From NCBI GenBank assembly GCA_031270145.1, contig JAISYD010000364.1, positions 1 to 10,578 on the forward strand: a stretch of 10,578 nucleotides of DNA, given 5' to 3'. Below, in pieces: positions 6,978-10,578 of the stretch. The stretch is from Planctomycetota bacterium (GTDB taxonomy: Bacteria > Planctomycetota > SZUA-567). The notes beneath the pieces are model-generated. The model was not told where the DNA came from, made no database searches, and saw nothing but the letters and a program-made list of their open reading frames with translations. How positions within the stretch are numbered: position 1 is the stretch's first letter; each line of letters begins with the position of its first letter. The translations under genes and the position numbers were made by a program.

Positions 6978-7538
6978 TCACGCCAGCATTTCCCCGGCCA
7001 GCCGGGCGGCGATCCCGTCGCCGGCCATCAGCCCCGCCAGCCGGAGGGAAAATTCCAGGGCCGTCCCCGGCCCCCGGCTGGTGACGAGTTTCCCGTCCAC
7101 CACCACCCGTTCCGGGGAGAACTCCGCGTCGGGGGGAAACATCCCCTCCATGCCGGGATAGCAGGTGGCTTTTTTGCCTGAAAGCAGCCCCCAAGCGGCC
7201 AGGGCCACGGCCGGGGCGGCGCAAATGGCGGCGACGATTCCGCCCCGGCCCTGGATTTTTTCAACCAGCGCCCGGGCCGCCGCCGAGTCGGCGATATTCC
7301 TGGCGCCCGGCATGCCGCCGGGGATGACCGCCAGGCTGAAATCGCCCCGGAGCTCCGCCAATTCCGCGTCGGCCGCGTAGACGACGCCGCGCGACCCCTT
7401 GGCCCGCAGTCCGGAAACGCCGACCAAAACCGTCTCCACGCCGGCCCGGCGCAGGACGTCCGCCGGGGTGGCGGCCTCGATTTCCTCAAACCCGTCAGCC
7501 AACAGGATGGCCGCCCGGGCTGGCGCCTGGTTTCCCAT
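6978..7538 (-). CDS. DJ-1/PfpI family protein (YajL/ThiJ-like)
   Basis: Family members act on reactive carbonyls or as redox-sensitive chaperones; a few are peptidases. The 186-residue protein begins with the family's DGFEEIEAATPADVLRRAG (residues 15-33), contains VIPGGMPGARNI (71-82), the nucleophile elbow AICAAP with Cys106, TCYPGMEG (125-132) and TSRGPGTALEFSL (154-166). Counting from the chosen ATG, the acidic pair is E18/E19 and the cysteine is C106, the same numbers as in human DJ-1 (E18, C106), which supports the start. The start is also fixed by a strong AAAGGAGGAAGGAC just before the ATG; the frame could be extended to 7577 but that would overlap the upstream gene. The cysteine-acid pair is intact, so it is probably active. 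The exact activity (deglycase, glyoxalase-like or chaperone) is not resolved. Confidence 0.9.
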   Translation of the reverse strand: MGNQAPARAAILLADGFEEIEAATPADVLRRAGVETVLVGVSGLRAKGSRGVVYAADAELAELRGDFSLAVIPGGMPGARNIADSAAARALVEKIQGRGGIVAAICAAPAVALAAWGLLSGKKATCYPGMEGMFPPDAEFSPERVVVDGKLVTSRGPGTALEFSLRLAGLMAGDGIAARLAGEMLA

Positions 7539-7560
7539 GTCCTTCCTCCTTTCAGCCGGC

Positions 7561-8667
7561 CTATTTGGCCGCTTCAACCTTGGTCTTGCCTGGGTTGGCC
7601 CCGGAGAGCCAATCGTTCAACATGGCGATCCAGCGCTCGTCCAGCCGCATTTCCGGCCCAAAGGCCACAAAGGGCGAGTCGGAATAGCCGCCGACCGAGA
7701 TCACCTCCACGCCGCCCATGCCGTAGGGCTCCAGGAAATCCGTCACCGCCGCCGGGGCGGAGTTGTAAAAGCCGATCTCCAGGCGGTCGCGGCTGTAAAC
7801 CCGGATGCGGAGATTGCGGCGGGGGCCGCGGACCCAGAAATAATATTTGTTGTGCCAATTGACGGTAAAGGTGGATTTCCTGGTGGCGGTCAGCATCTCG
7901 TCGAGCGTCGAGGCCAGGCGGGGGTTGAGCCTTTCGGCGTAGAAGGCCTTGCCCTTGATCCGCCAGGGTTCCGCCGCCTCGGAGGACGGCTTCCGGCCGG
8001 CCGACGGCGACTCGGAGCTCGGATCCAGCCTCGGCACCATCTGCTCGGCGAAGAAAACGTCCTGGCCGCCGACGATGAATTTGCGGTACCGGAGCCCTAT
8101 CGAGTTCACGCCGCGGCTGTTCATCCATTCGATGATCCCCGAGAGGCGGGGGGCGAAGGCCTCGGCCGCGATGATCATGCGCTGGGAGTTGTTGATCAGG
8201 GAAAAGAAGTCCTCAGCGTCGCGCTCGAAGGCGGCGGCCAGGAGGCTGGCGAGCTCCACCGAGTCGTCCGACATCTCGACGTCCATGTCCTCCCACAGCC
8301 GCCGCAACGGCTCGTTCGCCGGGCGGTCGATGAAGTTCCTGGCGATGCGGCCGAGCTCCTCGCCGGTGAGGGAGGCCAGGTTGGCGGCCAGGAGCAGGGT
8401 CGAGGTCTGCTGCCCGATGTCGGCGGCGCCCATGCTGATGGAGATGGCGGCGCAGCGGCCTATGGAATCGATGGCGATCATGGTGTCGTCGCCCGGCCGG
8501 CTGACGGCGGGGAAGTCCTCGGCCTCCGCTATCACCACCAGGGGCTCGCCGAGGAACTTCGGCTGGAGCTTCACCCTCCGCCTGATGTCGGCCAGCCCCT
8601 CCTCGTCCATGGGAAGGGGCGAAATCTCCTGGAACACCCGGCCGGCGCCGGTATACATCTTGCTCAT
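7561..8667 (-). CDS. Divergent PD-(D/E)XK / NucS (DUF91)-like protein, probably non-catalytic
   Basis: This 368-residue soluble protein opens the minus-strand operon. I do not recognise an exact family. Residues 23-111 resemble the PD-(D/E)XK fold of NucS/DUF91-like proteins: a helix-rich start (LADIRRRVKLQPKFLGEPLVVIAEAE), then DDTMIAIDSIGRCAAISIS (60-78) followed by a helix with a Gln and TGEELGRIARNF. The fold normally has iDll-x-D-x-x-G then E-x-K; here the first strand keeps an Asp (D67), but the second reads AISIS instead of V-E-x-K, so the catalytic Glu and Lys are missing. Residues 150-213 (AEDFFSLINNSQRMIIAAEAF ... IIEWMNSRGV ... MVPR) resemble the segment that follows the nuclease core in some homologues. 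A Ser/Pro-rich linker (216-234) leads to an unassigned C-terminal domain (240-354). A GGGAGG site and a promoter precede it. Nuclease ancestry is inference. Confidence 0.8.
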   Translation of the reverse strand: MSKMYTGAGRVFQEISPLPMDEEGLADIRRRVKLQPKFLGEPLVVIAEAEDFPAVSRPGDDTMIAIDSIGRCAAISISMGAADIGQQTSTLLLAANLASLTGEELGRIARNFIDRPANEPLRRLWEDMDVEMSDDSVELASLLAAAFERDAEDFFSLINNSQRMIIAAEAFAPRLSGIIEWMNSRGVNSIGLRYRKFIVGGQDVFFAEQMVPRLDPSSESPSAGRKPSSEAAEPWRIKGKAFYAERLNPRLASTLDEMLTATRKSTFTVNWHNKYYFWVRGPRRNLRIRVYSRDRLEIGFYNSAPAAVTDFLEPYGMGGVEVISVGGYSDSPFVAFGPEMRLDERWIAMLNDWLSGANPGKTKVEAAK

Positions 8668-8699
8668 GCTGCCTCCCTCGATTCAACCGCCGTCCGGCA

Positions 8700-8728
8700 A
8701 GTGTAAGCCGTCGCGCCCTCCCCGTCAA
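8700..8728 (-). promoter_or_regulatory. Sigma70 promoter of the seven-gene minus-strand operon
   Basis: On the minus strand TTGACG (8728-8723) is followed after exactly 17 bp by TACACT (8705-8700). The start of transcription would fall near 8693, giving a leader of about 25 nt before the ATG at 8667. No comparable promoter was noticed in the tight gaps of the downstream genes, so this is likely the main promoter for the unit down to the terminator at 2970-3001. Confidence 0.65.
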
Positions 8729-8764
8729 GCCGCCGCAATTCAAATCCGGTTGGGGACCGCCGGG

Positions 8765-9202
8765 ACGCCGCTGGCGCTCCATCAAGCACCGCCGGAAGGC
8801 GGCAGTCTTCCACCGCCGCGAACCCCCGGCGGCTTACCGCTCCAGAAGCGCCTTGGCCACATCCTCGTTCTCCGACGCGCCAAGCTCGAAATCCGGAAGC
8901 GTCTTCGTCCCGTCCTCCGCCGCCCCCAACGCCACAACCGCAACCAGGTCACGCTCCAGAGCCACACCGTCGAGCATTGGCGCCAGCCAGTCCGCCCGCC
9001 CGATGCTCCGCTCCCGGAACATCCCGAACACTTTCCCGCCCTCCTCGACCCACAAGCGGGAGACTTCGCTCTTGCCGACGCCGGGAGTGCCTTTCCCCGT
9101 GAAGGCGCGATTGCTCGCGCAGCGAAACACCGGCCTGAAGCGCATCCAGAACACGCCGCCGCGGCATTCCGGGGAGAGCGTGAAGAAGGATTTGCAGGCT
9201 TA
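8765..9202 (-). pseudogene. Degenerate IS256/Mutator-like transposase fragment
   Basis: The minus-strand frame from about 9202 to a stop at 8834-8836 encodes GVGKSEVSRLWVEEGGKVFG, then WLAPMLDGVALERDLVAVV, ALGAAEDGTKTLPDFELGASEN and DVAKALLER. This matches the Mutator/IS256 transposase pattern: G-x-S-x-S-V-S-R, then I-D-G-x-x-F, then A-L-G-x-x-x-x-G-x-K, then T-E-N. After the stop the similarity resumes in another frame as SRRGFAAVEDCRLPAVLDGA (about 8779-8837), as the family continues after its LL-x-R-L; loss of a single base near 8835-8837 explains the switch. Two of the three DDE acids survive (in MLDGV and VLDGA), while the catalytic Glu and the whole C-terminal half are absent. No terminal inverted repeats were found. 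The N-terminal boundary is uncertain because residues before GVGKSE are not recognisable. Confidence 0.72.
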
Positions 9203-9223
9203 TCGGCGGATGTTCGCCAATTT

Positions 9224-9259
9224 TAAGTTTGACTTACAAAACAATATTTGCTATTATTG
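9224..9259 (+). promoter_or_regulatory. Iron-operon promoter with two dyad operator candidates
   Basis: TTGACT (9229-9234) and TATTAT (9252-9257) are separated by exactly 17 bp, close to sigma70 consensus, in an AT-rich island of an otherwise GC-rich region. Each element lies in an inverted repeat. TAAGTTTGACTTA (9224-9236) is a perfect 5-bp dyad with a 3-bp centre covering the -35 box. CAATATTTGCTATTATTG (9242-9259) pairs at seven of nine positions and covers the -10 box. The downstream genes are for ferric iron uptake, so a Fur- or DtxR-type repressor is the natural candidate. The match to any known box is loose, so the regulator is inference. Confidence 0.65.
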
Positions 9260-9263
9260 CGCC

Positions 9264-9385
9264 TCGTAGTTTTTGCCGACGGATTTGCCGTTGTCGCAAT
9301 TGTCGGTTGTATATGCAAGCGTCATGGTGAACAGCCGGGCAACCTAGCCGCAAGCCGGTCCCGGCGCCGCGAAAAAGGAGAGGCT
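9264..9385 (+). promoter_or_regulatory. Structured 5' leader of the iron-uptake mRNA
   Basis: The expected transcript has about 120 untranslated nucleotides before the ATG at 9386. It can fold into two hairpins: CGACGG (9277-9282) with CCGTTG (9288-9293), and a longer one in which GCCGGG (9334-9339) pairs exactly with CCCGGC (9360-9365), then ACC (9342-9344) with GGT (9357-9359), around a purine-containing loop. The second ends 9 nt before the AAGGAG ribosome site (9375-9380). There is no T-run, so it is not a terminator. No known riboswitch class was matched with confidence. Confidence 0.4.
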
Positions 9386-10405
9386 ATGAGAAATCCCATC
9401 TTGTGTGCGCTGGTCGTCATGCTGCTTGGCGTATTCCGCGTTTCCGCCGGGGAAGGCGAGGTGAATGTTTTCACCGCACGCCACTACGAGTCGGACAAGC
9501 AGTTGTACGAGGAGTTCAAGAAGGCCACCGGCATCACCGTCAACGCGATCAGCGGCAACGCCCCGGAACTGATTGAACGCATCAAACGGGAAGGCGAGAG
9601 CACCCGGGCGGACCTGTTCATAACGGTCGACGGCGGCATTCTCGGCGCCGCCAAAAAGTCCGGCGTCCTTCAACCCGTTCGGACCCCCGCCGTCGACGAA
9701 CGCGTCCCGTCCCATCTCCGCGACCCCGAGTACCACTGGCTTGGCCTGACCACCCGCTGCCGCATCATAGTCTACTCGAAGGAGCGGGTGAATCCGTCGG
9801 CGCTTTCCACCTATGCCGCGCTCGCGGATCCCGAATGGAAGGGGAAAATCCTGGTCCGGTCCTCCGCCGGACTCTATGATCAATCGCTTCTCGCCTCGCT
9901 AATCATTCTTGACGGAGCGGAAAAGGCGGAACGGTGGGCGGCGGGCATCGCGGCCAACCTGGCCCGGGACCCCCAGGGCAACGACCGCGACCAGGCCAAG
10001 GCGATCGCCGCCGGCAAGGGCGACCTGGCGTTGATGAACACCTATTATATCGGCCAGATGCTCAATTCAAAGGATCCCGAGGAGGTCAAGGTCGCGCGAA
10101 ACACCGGCCTTTTCTTCCCCGATCAGGCGGGCGACGGCGTCCATGTCAACATAAGCGGCGTCGGCCTCGTCAAGCACGCCAAAAATCGCGACAACGCGGT
10201 CAGGTTCATCGAATTCCTCCTGGACGTTCCCGCCCAGGAAGGGTTTTCGGCCGGCAACTACGAATTCCCCGTCAATCCCAAGGCCCGGAAGCACGAGCTC
10301 CTGGAAAGCTGGGGGGACTTCAAAACCCAGCGGATCGACTTCAACCGGCTGGGGGACGAGAACCCGGAGGCGGTAAGGATATTCAGCAAGGTCGGCTGGA
10401 AATAG
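9386..10405 (+). CDS. Fe(III) ABC transporter periplasmic binding protein (FbpA/FutA type)
   Basis: The 339-residue protein captures ferric iron in the periplasm and hands it to an inner-membrane permease. It starts with a signal peptide (MRNPILCALVVMLLGVFRVSA, likely cleaved after A21). The mature part opens VNVFTARHYESDKQLYEEF, typical of the family, and continues with ADLFITVDGG, WLGLTTRCRIIVYSKERV, ADPEWKGKILVRSS, ALMNTYYIGQM and HVNISGVGLVKHAKN. Probable iron ligands are H33/Y34, Y164 in AGLYDQS and the paired Y220/Y221, the His-Tyr ... Tyr ... Tyr-Tyr pattern of C. jejuni- and FutA-like binding proteins. The ATG was chosen because AAGGAG lies 5 nt upstream and the signal peptide begins there; the frame is open to 9248, but that extension overlaps the promoter. 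The permease gene follows one base after the stop. Confidence in the family is high; ligand numbering rests on remembered homologues. Confidence 0.95.
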   Translation: MRNPILCALVVMLLGVFRVSAGEGEVNVFTARHYESDKQLYEEFKKATGITVNAISGNAPELIERIKREGESTRADLFITVDGGILGAAKKSGVLQPVRTPAVDERVPSHLRDPEYHWLGLTTRCRIIVYSKERVNPSALSTYAALADPEWKGKILVRSSAGLYDQSLLASLIILDGAEKAERWAAGIAANLARDPQGNDRDQAKAIAAGKGDLALMNTYYIGQMLNSKDPEEVKVARNTGLFFPDQAGDGVHVNISGVGLVKHAKNRDNAVRFIEFLLDVPAQEGFSAGNYEFPVNPKARKHELLESWGDFKTQRIDFNRLGDENPEAVRIFSKVGWK

Positions 10406-10406
10406 G

Positions 10407-10578
10407 GTGTCCCGCCGGGCCGGAAAAACGCCGTTTTTGAGCGGATGGGCGGCGCTGCGCCGATTGGTCCTGATCGGCGTGGCGCTTCCCTTCGTTTTTT
10501 TGCTCGCCGGACTGTCGGGCGGCGAAAGCGACCACTGGCGACAGGTGCTGAGCTACATGCTGCCGACCTACCTGCGGG
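10407..10578 (+). CDS. Iron ABC transporter permease, FbpB type (5' end only)
   Basis: Only the first 57 codons are present. A GTG at 10407, one base after the binding-protein stop, opens a frame reading VSRRAGKTPFLSGWAALRRL then LVLIGVALPFVFLLAG and later HWRQVLSYMLPTYLRG. This is a short basic cytoplasmic start, one membrane helix (about residues 20-36) and the W-x-x-x-x-x-Y-x-L-P-x-Y segment seen ahead of the transport domain in ferric-iron permeases. The ATG at about 10444 is in another frame. The end of the binding-protein gene (GGAAATA) would supply the ribosome site, so the two are probably translationally coupled. The identification rests mostly on context and the short visible stretch. 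Confidence 0.8.
   Translation, partial: MSRRAGKTPFLSGWAALRRLVLIGVALPFVFLLAGLSGGESDHWRQVLSYMLPTYLR

Noticed and set aside
7399..9226. Long plus-strand frames (435 and 425 codons) opposite the NucS-like gene
   Set aside because: The opposite strand has strong ribosome sites, a promoter and recognisable domain features; these frames show none and look like shadows.
9160..9269. Short plus-strand coding tail ending NNICYYCAS
   Set aside because: It crosses the iron promoter and runs antisense to the transposase relic; no start signal or family match.
9320..9366. SAM-type riboswitch suggested by CCGGGCAACC in the leader
   Set aside because: The flanking P1 and pseudoknot elements of SAM-I or SAM-I/IV are not found, and the downstream gene is for iron, not methionine; kept only as an unclassified leader.
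9248..9385. N-terminal extension of the iron-binding protein to 9248
   Set aside because: It would start inside the promoter, hides the signal peptide, and the ATG at 9386 has an AAGGAG site at good spacing.

Overview
The window is GC-rich bacterial DNA (clearly above 60% by eye) with tightly packed genes, short gaps and start/stop overlaps. Nothing in it fixes the phylum. The high GC, sigma70-type promoters and a ribose-type sugar transporter linked to a COG2407-like isomerase would fit a Planctomycetes/PVC-like or deltaproteobacterial-like genome, but that is a guess. No rRNA, tRNA or CRISPR array was seen.

Layout. (1) Positions 1-2900, plus strand: the 3' end of a sugar-import operon. It holds the C-terminal nucleotide-binding domain of an RbsA/MglA-type ATPase, an RbsC-type permease and a 482-residue member of the L-fucose/L-arabinose isomerase superfamily. 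A 20-bp near-palindrome lies between the ATPase and permease genes. (2) Positions 2904-3238: a 335-bp gap with no convincing gene, holding a minus-strand intrinsic terminator. (3) Positions 3239-8728, minus strand: one seven-gene transcription unit. Read 5'->3' on the minus strand it has a good sigma70 promoter (8700-8728), a divergent PD-(D/E)XK/NucS-like protein, a DJ-1/PfpI protein, pyrE, a PlsC-type acyltransferase, thiL, tsaE and a three-helix TPR membrane protein, with the terminator at 2970-3001 about 240 nt past the last stop. (4) About 8765-9202: a frameshifted, truncated IS256/Mutator-like transposase relic on the minus strand. (5) Positions 9224-10578, plus strand: an iron-uptake operon. 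It has a near-consensus promoter, TTGACT-17 bp-TATTAT, with one inverted repeat on each promoter element, then a structured leader of about 120 nt, a periplasmic Fe(III)-binding protein (FbpA/FutA type) and the start of its permease (FbpB type), which runs off the window.

How the genes work together. The left operon should import a monosaccharide or sugar analogue and isomerise it; the substrate cannot be read from the sequence. The central operon combines unrelated housekeeping steps: UMP synthesis (pyrE), thiamine diphosphate synthesis (thiL), the tRNA t6A modification ATPase (tsaE), phospholipid acylation and carbonyl-stress/chaperone-type DJ-1. Two proteins of unknown function bracket it. 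The right operon is a classical ferric-iron ABC importer whose promoter architecture suggests repression by a metalloregulator.

No clearly new multi-gene system is visible. The best leads are the PD-(D/E)XK-like protein that appears to have lost its catalytic residues, the paired dyads over the iron promoter with the folded leader behind it, the orphan sugar isomerase/transporter pair, and the transposase relic between the two divergent promoters.
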